DNA from: Jannaschia aquimarina
GTDB lineage: Bacteria; Pseudomonadota; Alphaproteobacteria; Rhodobacterales; Rhodobacteraceae
Length of the DNA: 64,000 nt
Assembly: GCF_000877395.1 (NCBI RefSeq)
Contig: NZ_JYFE01000074.1
Coordinates: forward strand, 1-64,000
Direction of reading: 5' to 3'
Position 1 is the first letter of the stretch, and every line of letters begins with the position of its first letter. The translations under genes and the position numbers were made by a program. Below are positions 17,504-28,938 of this stretch, one piece after another. Below the pieces are notes generated by a model. It did not search any database, was not told the DNA's origin, and worked only from the letters and a program-made list of their open reading frames with translations.

Positions 17504-17523
17504 CCTGTCACGCAATTGACAGG
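17504..17523. promoter_or_regulatory. Candidate operator between the ScfR gene and the ABC-acs arm
   Basis: A perfect inverted repeat with 7-bp arms CCTGTCA and TGACAGG and a 6-bp spacer (CGCAAT) lies in the 248-bp divergent promoter region. It is 93 bp upstream of the ScfR start and 136 bp upstream of the binding-protein start. Perfect copies of the TTTGCAAA-type half-site known for PccR and RamB are not seen here. The repeat is a candidate for autoregulation or a shared operator. Confidence 0.45.
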
Positions 17524-17659
17524 AAAACGGCGCGATTGAGGAGATTTGTTGCGCGGTTTACCGGGCGGCTCCCATAAACGAGGAGGCCGCGTCAACGACG
17601 CGCGCTTGACCCGCCTTCGTGGGAGTGGGGGTGGGCCAGTAACGCAAGGGAGGGTCTCC

Positions 17660-19027
17660 ATGACCAACAAGAATGTCACGCGCCGCGGCGTGATCCGGAC
17701 AGGTGCGGCCACGGGGGCTGGACTCGCGCTGCCGACGATCTTTACCGGCGCCGCCTGGAGCCAGGGCTTCACCAACGAACCGACGGGTGACACGGTCACG
17801 CTGGGCTTCAACGTGCCCCAGACCGGCCCCTACGCCGACGAGGGTGCCGACGAGCTGCGCGCCTTCCAGCTGGCGGTTGAACATCTCAACGGCGAAGGCG
17901 ACGGCGGCATGCTGCAGACCTTCTCCGAAAAGAACCTCGACGGCACCGGCATTCTGGGCAAGCGCGTCGAGTTCGTCACCGGCGACACCCAGACCAAGTC
18001 CGACGCGGCTCGCGCCTCGGCTCGCTCGATGATCGAAAAGGACGGCGCGGTGATGATCTCCGGCGGCTCGTCTTCGGGCGTGGCCGTGGCGGTGCAGGCG
18101 CTCTGCCAGGAGGCGGGCATCATCTTCATGGCCGGTCTGACCCACTCGAACGACACGACGGGCAAGGACCGGAAGGCCAACGGCTTCCGCCATTTCTTCA
18201 ACAGCTACATGTCGGGCGCCGCGCTCGCGCCGATCCTGGCCGCGCAATATGGCGATAACCGCAAGGCCTATCACCTGACGGCCGACTACAACTGGGGCTA
18301 CACCACCGAGGAAGCCGTCCGTTCCTCGACCGAGGCTCTCGGCTGGGAGACGGTTGCCGCGGTGAAGACGCCGCTGACGCAGACCGACTTCTCGTCCTAT
18401 ATCGCGCCGGTCCTCGGCTCGGGCGCCGATGTGCTCGTCCTGAACCACTACGGCGGCAACATGGTCAACTCGCTGACCAACGCCGTGCAGTTCGGCCTGC
18501 GCCAGCAGGAAGCCAACGGCATGCCCTTCGAGATCGTGGTTCCGCTCTACTCCGAGCTGATGGCACGCGGCGCCGGCGAGAACATCGCCGGGATCCTCGG
18601 CTCGCAGAACTGGGACTGGAAGCTCGAGAACCAGCTCGGCGCCAAGTACTCGGGCACGAACGCCTTCGTGCAGTCCTTCGGCGAGAAGTATGGCTTCCCG
18701 CCCAGCCAGGCGGCACACACCTGCTACGTGCAGACGCTGCTCTATGCCGACGCCGTCACCCGTGCAGGCAGCTTCCAGCCCTGCGCCGTAGTCGAGGCGC
18801 TCGAAGGCTTCGAGTTCGACGGCCTCGGCAACGGCCCGACCCTGTACCGCGCCGAAGATCACCAGTGCTTCAAGGACGTGGTCGTGGTGCGCGGCAAGGA
18901 GAACCCCGAGAACGAGTTCGACCTGGTCGAGATCGTCGAGGTCACTCCGGTCGAACAGGTCACCTATGCGCCCGACCACCCGCAATTCGCGGGCGGGGCG
19001 CTGGGCACCTGCAACAACGGCGCGTGA
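17660..19027 (+). CDS. ABC transporter substrate-binding protein, branched-chain amino acid (HAAT) type
   Basis: The 455-residue protein starts MTNKNVTRRGVIRTGAATGA, a Tat-like signal ending near AAWSQG. The periplasmic binding fold type I is recognised from VTLGFNVPQTGPYADEG, VMISGGSSSGVAVAVQALCQEAG and RKAYHLTADYNWGYTTEEAV. Proteins of this type bind amino acids, urea, amides or small carboxylates. The strong AAGGGAGGG site fixes ATG 17660. It is the first gene of a run ending in acs, so its ligand may be converted to an acyl-CoA, but that is inference. Confidence 0.9.
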   Translation: MTNKNVTRRGVIRTGAATGAGLALPTIFTGAAWSQGFTNEPTGDTVTLGFNVPQTGPYADEGADELRAFQLAVEHLNGEGDGGMLQTFSEKNLDGTGILGKRVEFVTGDTQTKSDAARASARSMIEKDGAVMISGGSSSGVAVAVQALCQEAGIIFMAGLTHSNDTTGKDRKANGFRHFFNSYMSGAALAPILAAQYGDNRKAYHLTADYNWGYTTEEAVRSSTEALGWETVAAVKTPLTQTDFSSYIAPVLGSGADVLVLNHYGGNMVNSLTNAVQFGLRQQEANGMPFEIVVPLYSELMARGAGENIAGILGSQNWDWKLENQLGAKYSGTNAFVQSFGEKYGFPPSQAAHTCYVQTLLYADAVTRAGSFQPCAVVEALEGFEFDGLGNGPTLYRAEDHQCFKDVVVVRGKENPENEFDLVEIVEVTPVEQVTYAPDHPQFAGGALGTCNNGA

Positions 19028-19034
19028 TCCGCGC

Positions 19035-19058
19035 GGGCCGGTCCTTCGGGGCCGGCCC
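19035..19058 (+). terminator. Stem-loop after the binding-protein gene
   Basis: A 10-bp stem (GGGCCGGTCC with GGGCCGGCCC, one G-T pair) closed by a TTCG tetraloop begins 7 bp after the binding-protein stop. There is no T-run. It is more likely an RNA-stabilising or attenuating element that raises the level of the binding-protein mRNA over the permease mRNAs than a full terminator. Confidence 0.6.
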
Positions 19059-19129
19059 GATCCCCTGACAGAAGTCCCGGCCCCGTCGGCCATCCGGCGG
19101 CCGCCCCCAGCCCATGGGATGGAGAGACA

Positions 19130-20161
19130 ATGGACGCCATAATCCTTCAAATCCTCAACGGGCTCGATAAGGGCAGCGCCTACGCGCTGATCGCGCTCGG
19201 CCTGACCCTGATCTTCGGCACGCTCGGCGTGGTCAACTTCGCCCATGGCGCGCTCTTCATGATCGGCGCCTTCTGCGCGGTTACCCTCAGCAACGTCTTC
19301 CAGATCAGCCGCACGGTCATCGACGAGACCCGGACCGACTTCCTCGGCAATCCCCTGAAGGTCGAGATCCCCTACGTCGTCGACTGGTTCGGAGAGAGCG
19401 CCGGCGCCGCGATCATCGACTGGGCCGTCCCGCTCGCCATCCTCTTCGCGATCCCGATCATGATCACCGTGGGCTTCATCATGGAACGCGGGCTGATCAA
19501 GCATTTCTACAAGCGCCCCCATGCGGACCAGATCCTCGTGACCTTCGGCCTCGCGATCGTGCTGCAGGAGGTCATCAAGTACTTCTACGGCGCCAACCCG
19601 ATCCCGACCCCCGCGCCGGAGGCGTTCCGCGGGTCGTTCGACTTCGGCACCATGCTGGGCTTCGAGGCCAACCAGATCCTCTATCCCTACTGGCGTCTGG
19701 TCTATTTCTTCTTTGCCGCGATCATCATCGCCGGCGTCTTCGCCTTCCTGCAGTTCACGACCTTCGGGATGGTTGTGCGCGCGGGCATGGCCGACCGCGA
19801 GACGGTGGGCCTGCTGGGAATCGACATCGACCGGCGCTTCACGATCATGTTCGGCCTCGCCGCCGCCGTCGCCGGTCTGGCGGGCGTGATGTACGTGCCG
19901 ATCTCTCCGCCGAATTATCACATGGGCATGGACTTCCTCGTCCTCAGCTTCGTCGTGGTCGTCGTTGGCGGCATGGGCTCCCTGCCCGGCGCGGTGCTGG
20001 CGGGCTTCCTGCTCGGCATCCTCGAAAGCTTCGCCTCGATGCGCGAGGTGATCGCGTTCATCCCCGGCATCAACCAGGTCATCATCTACCTCGTCGCCGT
20101 GGTGATCCTGCTGACCCTCCCCCGTGGCCTGATGGGCCGCAAGGGCGTGATGGAGGACTGA
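19130..20161 (+). CDS. HAAT-family ABC permease, LivH-like
   Basis: The 343-residue permease starts [20 protein letters not shown] and shows [24 protein letters not shown], the LivH hallmark. Later segments are [21 protein letters not shown] (the ATPase-docking loop) and [22 protein letters not shown]. About eight membrane segments are present, with an insertion near residues 55-85 compared with E. coli LivH. Only 4 bp separate it from the livM-like gene. Substrate is set by the binding protein. Confidence 0.92.
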   Translation: MDAIILQILNGLDKGSAYALIALGLTLIFGTLGVVNFAHGALFMIGAFCAVTLSNVFQISRTVIDETRTDFLGNPLKVEIPYVVDWFGESAGAAIIDWAVPLAILFAIPIMITVGFIMERGLIKHFYKRPHADQILVTFGLAIVLQEVIKYFYGANPIPTPAPEAFRGSFDFGTMLGFEANQILYPYWRLVYFFFAAIIIAGVFAFLQFTTFGMVVRAGMADRETVGLLGIDIDRRFTIMFGLAAAVAGLAGVMYVPISPPNYHMGMDFLVLSFVVVVVGGMGSLPGAVLAGFLLGILESFASMREVIAFIPGINQVIIYLVAVVILLTLPRGLMGRKGVMED

Positions 20162-20165
20162 GACA

Positions 20166-21464
20166 ATGACCGATCAAACCATCCAGACCATCTCCCGGGA
20201 TCCGGCGCCCACGGCGCCCGCCCACCGGGCCAAGGCGCGTGAAAGCACCGTGCTTGGGCTGACGCGAAAAGACCTGACACTCCTGATCGTGGTGGCGATC
20301 CTGACCGTGTTCGCACCCTTCATCCTGAACCCGTTTCCCGCCGACAGCGCGCTGGCGCAGTTCAACGCGGGCTACCCGGACCTGATGCAGCGCTTCGTGA
20401 TCTTCGGGATCTTCGCAATCGGCTTCAACATCCTCTTCGGCCTGACGGGTTACCTGTCCTTCGGCCACGCGGCCTTTCTGGGCGTGGGCTCGTTCGCGGG
20501 CGTGTGGATGTTCAAGCTCCTGGGGATGAACGTGCTCTACGCGATCGTGGCCTCGGTCGCCTTCGCCGGGCTCTTCAGCGTGGTCGTGGGCTTCGTCTCG
20601 CTGCGCCGCTCGGGCATCTACTTCTCGATCCTGACGCTGGCTTTCGCCCAGATGTCCTTCGCGCTGGCCTATTCGGTGCTGACGCCGATCACCGGCGGCG
20701 AGACCGGCCTGCAACTGGCCAAGACCGATCCGCGCATCTTCGGACAGAGCATCGCCGATGACGGCAACATTCCGGTCCCGTCCTTCTTCGGGCTCGAGAT
20801 GCGCGATTCCACCACGCTCTACATGGGCGGGTGGGAGTTCACGCTGAACGTGGGGTACTACCTCTGCGCTGTTGTGATGCTGGTCGCCTTCTACGTCGCG
20901 ATCCGCATCTTCCGGTCCCCCTTCGCGATGATGCTGCGGGCGGTGAAGTCGAACCAGCAACGCATGAACTACACCGGTCTGAACCCCAAGCCTTACATGC
21001 TGGCGGCCTTCGTGATCTCGGGCATGTATGCCGGTCTCGCCGGTGGGCTGATGGTCTCGATGGACCCCCTCGCGGGCGCAGAGCGGATGCAGTGGACCGC
21101 CTCGGGCGAAGTCGTCCTGATGACCATCCTCGGCGGCGCGGGCACGCTGATCGGCCCGGTCCTGGGCGCGGGCTTCATCAAGTATTTCGAGAACATCTTC
21201 TCGAAGATCAACCAGGCTACGCTCGAAGGCTGGTTCTCGGTCTTTCCGGACGGGTTGTCGGACCTGCTGGTGACCTTGGTCTACCCGTTCGTCGGCAAGG
21301 GGTGGCACCTGACGTTGGGCATTCTGTTCATGCTGGTCGTCATCTTCCTGCCCGGCGGGCTGGTCCAGGGTGGCCAGAAGCTGGCGACCGTGTTCCGCCG
21401 CGACAAGAACGCAAACGCTGTCGAAGGACCGGCGGCCGATCAACGCAGCCAGGCGGGAGAGTGA
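20166..21464 (+). CDS. HAAT-family ABC permease, LivM-like
   Basis: The 432-residue partner permease has a cytosolic N-terminal extension of about 35 residues before the first membrane helix [19 protein letters not shown]. Family motifs are [39 protein letters not shown] and the docking loop [46 protein letters not shown] follows. It is longer than E. coli LivM at its cytosolic end ([17 protein letters not shown]). It directly precedes the first ATPase gene. Confidence 0.92.
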   Translation: MTDQTIQTISRDPAPTAPAHRAKARESTVLGLTRKDLTLLIVVAILTVFAPFILNPFPADSALAQFNAGYPDLMQRFVIFGIFAIGFNILFGLTGYLSFGHAAFLGVGSFAGVWMFKLLGMNVLYAIVASVAFAGLFSVVVGFVSLRRSGIYFSILTLAFAQMSFALAYSVLTPITGGETGLQLAKTDPRIFGQSIADDGNIPVPSFFGLEMRDSTTLYMGGWEFTLNVGYYLCAVVMLVAFYVAIRIFRSPFAMMLRAVKSNQQRMNYTGLNPKPYMLAAFVISGMYAGLAGGLMVSMDPLAGAERMQWTASGEVVLMTILGGAGTLIGPVLGAGFIKYFENIFSKINQATLEGWFSVFPDGLSDLLVTLVYPFVGKGWHLTLGILFMLVVIFLPGGLVQGGQKLATVFRRDKNANAVEGPAADQRSQAGE

Positions 21465-21466
21465 CC

Positions 21467-22228
21467 ATGGGCATCCTGGAAGTCCGCGACGTCTCCAAGA
21501 ATTTCGGCGGCCTTAAGGCCCTGTCGGACGTCAACCTCTCGGTGGCCGAGGGCACCGTTCACGCGATCATCGGCCCCAACGGCGCCGGCAAGTCGACCCT
21601 GCTGAACTGTCTTGTCGGCAAGCTGATCCCCGATACCGGCTCGGTCAGCTTCGAGGGCCAGTCGGTGCTCGGCCGCAAGCCGCACGAGATCAACCAGATG
21701 GGCATTTCTCGCGTGTTCCAGACGCCCGAGATCTTCGGCGATCTGAGCGTGCTTGAAAACATGATGATCCCCTGTTTCGCCAAGCGCGACGGCGCATTCG
21801 AGCTGAACGCCTACGGACGCATGATGGCCGACGGCGAAATCGTCGAGCGCGCGGAGCACATGCTCGAAGACATGAACATGGCCGACAAGCGGAAAATGCA
21901 CGCCGCCTCGATGTCGCGCGGCGACAAGCGGCGGCTCGAGATCGGCATGTGTCTCGCGCAGGAACCGCGCCTGCTGCTGCTGGACGAGCCGACGGCGGGC
22001 ATGGCGCGGGCGGATACCAACAACACGATCGATCTGCTCAAGCAGATCAAGGAGGACCGCCCGATCACGATCGCCATCATCGAACACGACATGCACGTCG
22101 TGTTCAGCCTGGCCGAGCGGATCACCGTGCTGGCCCAGGGCACCCCCCTGGTCGAAGACACGCCCGCCAACATCAAGGGACATCCCAAGGTGCGCGAAGC
22201 CTATCTGGGCGAGCAGTCGGGCCATTGA
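21467..22228 (+). CDS. HAAT-family ABC ATPase, LivG-like, with a variant signature motif
   Basis: The 253-residue ATPase has Walker A GPNGAGKSTLLN and the LivG-type segment GISRVFQTPEIFGDLSVLENMM. Walker B is LLLLDEPTAGMARADT, with switch His in IAIIEHDMHVVF. The ABC signature reads SMSRGDKRRLEIGMCL instead of LSGGQ or LSYGQ; the Gly is kept but Ser-Gly-Gly is not. ATG 21467 lies 2 bp after the livM-like stop. A long hairpin separates it from the second ATPase gene. Confidence 0.9.
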   Translation: MGILEVRDVSKNFGGLKALSDVNLSVAEGTVHAIIGPNGAGKSTLLNCLVGKLIPDTGSVSFEGQSVLGRKPHEINQMGISRVFQTPEIFGDLSVLENMMIPCFAKRDGAFELNAYGRMMADGEIVERAEHMLEDMNMADKRKMHAASMSRGDKRRLEIGMCLAQEPRLLLLDEPTAGMARADTNNTIDLLKQIKEDRPITIAIIEHDMHVVFSLAERITVLAQGTPLVEDTPANIKGHPKVREAYLGEQSGH

Positions 22229-22231
22229 CGG

Positions 22232-22287
22232 TGCGGCGGGGTGAACCCCGCCCTACCCAACCGTAGGGCGGGGTTCACCCCGCCGCA
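22232..22287. repeat. Perfect 25-bp-arm palindrome between the two ATPase genes
   Basis: Two arms of 25 bp (22232-22256 and 22263-22287) are exact reverse complements separated by a 6-nt loop CCAACC. Each arm contains its own near-palindrome GCGGGGTGAACCCCGC, so it resembles a REP/BIME-type element. It fills the 77-bp gap within the operon and ends 18 bp before the next ATG. As RNA it would form a very stable hairpin that could affect expression of the downstream genes or protect upstream mRNA. No T-run follows. Confidence 0.85.
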
Positions 22288-22305
22288 GACCGAAAGGATA
22301 CCACG

Positions 22306-23061
22306 ATGAACGTCAAGCCAGACTTCACCCGGCACGCGAACCAGGCCGCCACCGCGCCAGCCTTCTTCAGCGTCCACGACATCCACGCCTATTACGGCGA
22401 GAGCTACATCGTCCAAGGCGTCAGCTTCAACGTCCATGAGGGCGAGATCCTGGCCCTTCTGGGCCGCAACGGTGCCGGCAAGACGTCCACCCTTCGCACC
22501 TGCGCCCGCGTCGGAGACCCCGAGTTGCGCAAGGGCGAGATCTGGCTCGATCACCAGCCGCTCCACAAGATGAAGGCGCATGAGGCGTCCGCTGCGGGCC
22601 TCGGTCTCGTTCCAGAGGATCGGCGCATCATCCCCGGCCTGACCGTCGAAGAGAATATAAAGCTGGCGCAGATCGCCCCGCCCGTCGGCTGGGGTCTCGA
22701 CCGCCTCTACGAGCTGTTCCCCCGCCTGGGCGAGCGCCGCAAGCAGGAGGGGACGACACTTTCGGGCGGCGAGCAGCAGATGCTCGCCATCGCCCGCGCC
22801 CTGGCCCGCGACGTCAAGGTCCTGCTGCTGGACGAACCCTACGAAGGCCTGGCCCCGGTGATCGTGGATAAGATCGAAGAGGCGCTGATCGAGATCAAGT
22901 CGCTCGGCATGACGACGGTGCTAGTGGAGCAGAATGCGGTCCGTGCCCTGAAGCTGGCGGATCGCGCGGTCATCCTCGACACCGGCGGGATCGTCTTTGA
23001 CGGCACCGCGGCAGAAGTGCTCGAGAACGAGGAGCTTCGGGCAGAATATCTGGCGATCTGA
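22306..23061 (+). CDS. HAAT-family ABC ATPase, LivF-like
   Basis: The second ATPase has 251 residues. Walker A is [14 protein letters not shown], signature [16 protein letters not shown], Walker [14 protein letters not shown], and the switch region ends [20 protein letters not shown], typical of LivF. An N-terminal extension of about 20 residues precedes [18 protein letters not shown]. The gene is followed by 91 bp and then acs on the same strand. Confidence 0.93.
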   Translation: MNVKPDFTRHANQAATAPAFFSVHDIHAYYGESYIVQGVSFNVHEGEILALLGRNGAGKTSTLRTCARVGDPELRKGEIWLDHQPLHKMKAHEASAAGLGLVPEDRRIIPGLTVEENIKLAQIAPPVGWGLDRLYELFPRLGERRKQEGTTLSGGEQQMLAIARALARDVKVLLLDEPYEGLAPVIVDKIEEALIEIKSLGMTTVLVEQNAVRALKLADRAVILDTGGIVFDGTAAEVLENEELRAEYLAI

Positions 23062-23152
23062 TAGCGCAATCGCCGACCAAAGCACCACTTGCGGGCGAAC
23101 CCCTTTCGTCCGACCACGGGTCTGGAAGAGGGACCCAAGGGAGGAGCACCAG

Positions 23153-25120
<1,968 letters not shown>

Positions 25121-25171
25121 CGCGGCTTCGATCCCCACCAAGTCATCCGGGCTCAACATCCCGGATTCCAG

Positions 25172-25199
25172 CGGCGCCGGACATCCCGGCGCCGTTTTT
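25172..25199 (+). terminator. Rho-independent terminator of acs
   Basis: A perfect 9-bp GC-rich stem (CGGCGCCGG and complement) with a 5-nt loop ACATC is followed directly by TTTTT at 25195-25199. It lies 51 bp after the acs stop and closes the ABC-acs transcription unit. Confidence 0.9.
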
Positions 25200-25376
25200 C
25201 GTATGTGACCAGGCAATTGCAGGTGTCCCGACCCGGCGCGGAGGCCCGTTAACCTTCATGAACGAAACCCTGCGCAACGGCCTCCGAATTAATGCCTGGG
25301 TAACATTTGCGAACGACGATCCTCCGGGAGGGGCGACCGACATGGGGTCGGACCAGACCCCGGAGAGGAGACGCGC

Positions 25377-25871
25377 ATGTCGTTCATCGGAAGTATTCTG
25401 GGCTCGCCCCCACCGCAAAGCACGAACCCCAATCCGCCCCCACCGTCCGATCCGGGCGACGGCGGATCGACGACCGACGGTCCGCCGCCGGTCGAAGAAA
25501 CAGGTCAGACCGACGGCTCGAACCAGACCGATACCGGCGGACAGGACAACGGCGGATCGGCGACGAATGGCGGCTCGCTCGCAGCTGGCGACGTGAAGGG
25601 GCCGACCCCGTATCTGGCGCGGCCGACAATCGACGAAACCGCGGTCGCAGAGGCCGCCCAACGCGCATCCCGTCTGGATGAGGCCTTCGAAATCCGCTCC
25701 GACGAAGACGTGGCGCGGCAACTCGCCGAAGCCGCGCAGGACCGCGAGGCGGCCAAGACGCTGATCGCCTCGATCCAGCCCCCACCGGAGAACGCGCCGT
25801 CGTTGCCAGGCGACGCCCGCGCGATCCGGAATGCGGAGCCCGAACCGCGCGATCCGGCCCGCGCCGGCTGA
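25377..25871 (+). CDS. Low-complexity hypothetical protein, Pro/Gly/Asp-rich
   Basis: The 164-residue product starts MSFIGSILGSPPPQSTNPNP after a GGAG-type ribosome site. Residues 10-70 are Pro, Gly, Asp, Thr and Asn-rich and look disordered. Residues 75-135 can form charged helices (ETAVAEAAQRASRLDEAFEI, EDVARQLAEAAQDREAAKTL). There is no signal peptide or membrane helix. No family was recognised. It stands alone between acs and accB on the same strand, outside the acs terminator. Confidence 0.7.
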   Translation: MSFIGSILGSPPPQSTNPNPPPPSDPGDGGSTTDGPPPVEETGQTDGSNQTDTGGQDNGGSATNGGSLAAGDVKGPTPYLARPTIDETAVAEAAQRASRLDEAFEIRSDEDVARQLAEAAQDREAAKTLIASIQPPPENAPSLPGDARAIRNAEPEPRDPARAG

Positions 25872-25959
25872 TAAGGCGACGGGTCGTGTCATGCGCGGCC
25901 CGCTTCCATATACCACGCCCATGCGCTAGGTCCGCACGAAACATCGCAGCGAGGACCGC

Positions 25960-26451
25960 ATGGGCAAGAGCCACGACAGCGACGTCGCCTTCATCGAGGC
26001 ACTGGCCGAGCTTCTGCGCAAGAACGACCTGACCGAGATCGAGGTCATGCGCGAATACGGGGAAGACGACGGCCTGAACGTCCGGATCTCCCGGCAGACC
26101 GCTGTCGCGCCGCCCGCCGCCGCACTGGCCGCACCGGTCCCGGTCGCTGCTCCTGCCGCTCCAGCGCCCGCTACGCCCAGCGCCGGCGCCCCCGCGACCG
26201 AAGACCCGGCGCAGGATCCCGGCGCCGTGACCTCTCCGATGGTCGGCACGGCCTATCTCGCCCCGGAACCGGGCGCCCCAAATTTCGTCTCGGTCGGCGA
26301 CAAGGTCGCGGAGGGTCAACCACTCCTCATTGTCGAGGCGATGAAGACCATGAACCAGATCCCCGCCCCCCGCGCGGGCACCGTGAAGCGCGTCCTGGTC
26401 GAGGACGGCGCCCCGGTGGAGTTCGGCGCCCCCCTCGTCATCCTCGAGTGA
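25960..26451 (+). CDS. accB: Biotin carboxyl carrier protein of acetyl-CoA carboxylase
   Basis: The 163-residue BCCP carries biotin between the carboxylase and transferase of acetyl-CoA carboxylase in fatty-acid synthesis. An N-terminal segment (residues 1-50) is followed by an Ala/Pro-rich linker of about 50 residues. The biotinyl domain [18 protein letters not shown] contains the usual [10 protein letters not shown] with the biotinylated Lys near residue 129. accC starts 10 bp downstream. Confidence 0.96.
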   Translation: MGKSHDSDVAFIEALAELLRKNDLTEIEVMREYGEDDGLNVRISRQTAVAPPAAALAAPVPVAAPAAPAPATPSAGAPATEDPAQDPGAVTSPMVGTAYLAPEPGAPNFVSVGDKVAEGQPLLIVEAMKTMNQIPAPRAGTVKRVLVEDGAPVEFGAPLVILE

Positions 26452-26461
26452 GGGCCGCGCG

Positions 26462-27811
26462 ATGTTCAAGAAGATCCTGATCGCGAACCGGGGCGAGATC
26501 GCTCTGCGCGTCGTCCGAGCCGCGCGCGAAATGGGCGTGGCGACCGTCGCCGTCCACTCCACCGCCGACGCGGACGCCATGCATGTCCGCATGGCCGACG
26601 AATCCATCTGCATCGGCCCCGCGCCGGGCTCGCAATCCTACCTGTCGATCCCGGCCATCATCTCCGCCTGCGAAATCAGCGGGGCGGAGGCGATCCATCC
26701 GGGCTACGGCTTCCTGTCCGAGAACGCGCAATTCGTTCAGATCGTGCAGGACCACGACCTGACCTTCATCGGCCCCACGGCCGACCACATCCGCGTGATG
26801 GGCGACAAGATCACCGCCAAGGAGACGATGAAGAACCTCGGCGTGCCGGTCGTACCCGGCTCGGAGGGCGGGGTCCCGGACCTTGAGGCGGCACAGGCCT
26901 TGGGCGACGAGATGGGTTATCCCGTCATCGTCAAGGCCACGGCCGGTGGCGGCGGTCGCGGGATGAAGCTGGCCAGGACGGCGGCCGACATGGCGAACGC
27001 CTTCCGCACCGCACGGTCTGAAGCCAAGGCGGCCTTCGGCAACGATGAAGTCTACATCGAAAAGTATCTCGGCCGGCCCCGTCATATCGAGGTACAGGTC
27101 TTCGGGGACGGCAAGGGCAACGCGGTCCATCTGGGCGAACGCGACTGCTCGCTGCAACGGCGTCACCAGAAGGTCTTCGAGGAAGCGCCCGGCCCCGCGA
27201 TCACGCCCGAGCAGCGCGCAGAGATCGGCCGCACCTGCGCCGAGGCCGTCGCCGCGATCAACTATGCCGGAGCGGGCACGATCGAATTCCTCTGCGAGGA
27301 CGGCAATTTCTACTTCATCGAGATGAATACGCGCCTTCAGGTCGAGCATCCCGTGACCGAAGCGATCTTCGGCGTCGATCTCGTGCGCGAGCAGATCCGT
27401 GTGGCCGCAGGCTATCCGATGTCGTTCGCGCAAGACGACCTCACGATCAACGGTCATGCGATCGAGGTCCGCATCAACGCAGAGAAGCTGCCGAATTTCT
27501 CGCCCTCGCCCGGGCGGATCACGCAGTACCACGCGCCCGGCGGTCTGGGCGTGCGGATGGATAGCGCGCTCTATGATGGCTATTCGATCCCACCGTATTA
27601 CGACAGTCTGATCGGCAAGCTGATCGTCCACGGAAGGGACCGACGCGAGGCGTTGGCGCGTCTCCACCGCTGTCTGGGCGAGATCATTGTCGATGGCGTC
27701 GACACGACGATCCCGCTCTTCCGCGCCCTCGTCGAGGAGCAGGATATCCAGACGGGCGATTACACGATCCACTGGCTGGAGAAGTGGCTGGAGGAGAACC
27801 TTCAGGGCTAG
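26462..27811 (+). CDS. accC: Acetyl-CoA carboxylase biotin carboxylase subunit
   Basis: The 449-residue ATP-grasp enzyme carboxylates biotin on AccB. It opens FKKILIANRGEIALRVVRAA, with the ATP loop VIVKATAGGGGRGMKLA, ERDCSLQRRHQKVFEEAPGP and the active-site IEMNTRLQVEHPVTEAI. Length is normal. It follows accB by 10 bp and precedes aat, the usual order in this family of bacteria. Confidence 0.97.
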   Translation: MFKKILIANRGEIALRVVRAAREMGVATVAVHSTADADAMHVRMADESICIGPAPGSQSYLSIPAIISACEISGAEAIHPGYGFLSENAQFVQIVQDHDLTFIGPTADHIRVMGDKITAKETMKNLGVPVVPGSEGGVPDLEAAQALGDEMGYPVIVKATAGGGGRGMKLARTAADMANAFRTARSEAKAAFGNDEVYIEKYLGRPRHIEVQVFGDGKGNAVHLGERDCSLQRRHQKVFEEAPGPAITPEQRAEIGRTCAEAVAAINYAGAGTIEFLCEDGNFYFIEMNTRLQVEHPVTEAIFGVDLVREQIRVAAGYPMSFAQDDLTINGHAIEVRINAEKLPNFSPSPGRITQYHAPGGLGVRMDSALYDGYSIPPYYDSLIGKLIVHGRDRREALARLHRCLGEIIVDGVDTTIPLFRALVEEQDIQTGDYTIHWLEKWLEENLQG

Positions 27812-27941
27812 CCATGGGCGCTGCCCGATCCCGCGGCGTGACGCCCTCCGGCTGCCCCGTCGGCACACACTGACGAATGTCTGATGCGTTTTGTCGCTCT
27901 GCGCCCTAGGCGGATCGGATCTTCGTCTCTACCTTTGCGTC

Positions 27942-28586
27942 ATGCCTCGCGACGCCCCTCCCGTCACGGCCGAAACGCTTCTGATGGCCTATGCCTCGGG
28001 GGTTTTCCCGATGGCCGAGACACAGCACGACCCGGAGATCTACTGGGTCGATCCCGAGAGGCGTGGCGTGCTGCCCCTCGACGGATTCCGCATGTCGCGC
28101 AGTCTGGCCAAGACGATCCGCCGCGGCGGCTTCGATGTCACCCTCGACGAGGCGTTCGACGGCGTTCTGCAAGGCTGCTCCGATCGAGACGAGACATGGA
28201 TCAATGCCCCGATCGCCCAGCTTTACCGTCAGTTGCATCGCATCGGCCTCGCCCATTCGTTCGAAATCTGGGACGGGCCGGATCTGGTCGGCGGCGTCTA
28301 CGGTGTCACGCTGGGCAGCGCGTTTTTCGGCGAGTCCATGTTTTCACGGATGCGGGACGCCTCGAAACTCGCGCTGGCCTGGTCGGTCGCCACGCTGGCG
28401 CGAGACGGCTATACGCTGTTCGACACCCAGTTCCTGACGGATCACCTGGCCTCGCTGGGCGCGGTCGAGATCTCGCGCCGCAGCTACCATGCTCAGTTGC
28501 GCGATGCCCTGGACCGGACTGCCAAGCTGAAACGACCCCTGCCCGGTCCCGACGGCGTGCTGGCGCTCAGATCGAGAGACAGTTGA
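27942..28586 (+). CDS. aat: Leucyl/phenylalanyl-tRNA--protein transferase
   Basis: The 214-residue enzyme adds Leu or Phe to N-terminal Arg/Lys of proteins, tagging them for ClpSAP in the N-end rule. Motifs are LLMAYASGVFPMAE, YWVDPERRGVLPLDGF, HSFEIWDGPDLVGGVYGVTLGSAFFGESMFSR and LFDTQFLTDHLASLGAVEISR. ATG 27942 gives the standard start. Its 3' end overlaps the convergent DUF2155 gene by 20 bp. Confidence 0.95.
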   Translation: MPRDAPPVTAETLLMAYASGVFPMAETQHDPEIYWVDPERRGVLPLDGFRMSRSLAKTIRRGGFDVTLDEAFDGVLQGCSDRDETWINAPIAQLYRQLHRIGLAHSFEIWDGPDLVGGVYGVTLGSAFFGESMFSRMRDASKLALAWSVATLARDGYTLFDTQFLTDHLASLGAVEISRRSYHAQLRDALDRTAKLKRPLPGPDGVLALRSRDS

Positions 28587-28938
28587 GAATCCAGACGTCG
28601 TAGCGCCGATGCTCCAGCGCGTTCAGCGCGGGGCTGGAGGCGACCATCCAACCCGCGAACAGCTCCTGCACGGCGCGCGCATCGACGACCTGGATCAGGC
28701 CGAACGCATCCCCGGCCCGGTTGTCCGCCGGGTAGCGGCATTCGTGAAGCGTGATCTGAAGGGGACCGTAGGCCATGGTCTGCCCGACCCCCATCTCGAC
28801 GTCGATGACCTCGCCCGACACCTTGTCCAGCGTCCGCAGCGTGGCGCCGTTCGCCGACTCGGTGCGAACCGCGTTCGGCTCATCCTGGGCAGCGACAGGC
28901 AGGGCCAGCGCCGCCACGATCAGCGCCGCGCGGATCAT
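28567..28938 (-). CDS. DUF2155 exported protein
   Basis: The 123-residue protein has a signal peptide (MIRAALIVAALALPVAAQDE) and the DUF2155 core: ATLRTLDKVSGEVIDVEMGVGQ, LQITLHECRYPADN and VWILNCLSI, with two Cys that could form a disulphide. The function is unknown. It regularly accompanies the NDUFA12-like gene and aat in alphaproteobacteria. Its start overlaps the NDUFA12 stop (ATGA). Confidence 0.93.
   Translation of the reverse strand: MIRAALIVAALALPVAAQDEPNAVRTESANGATLRTLDKVSGEVIDVEMGVGQTMAYGPLQITLHECRYPADNRAGDAFGLIQVVDARAVQELFAGWMVASSPALNALEHRRYDVWILNCLSI

Noticed and set aside
17558-19921. A 787-codon open frame on the minus strand opposite the binding-protein gene
   Set aside because: It is antisense to a clear ABC substrate-binding protein and permease, has no family resemblance and reflects the high GC content.
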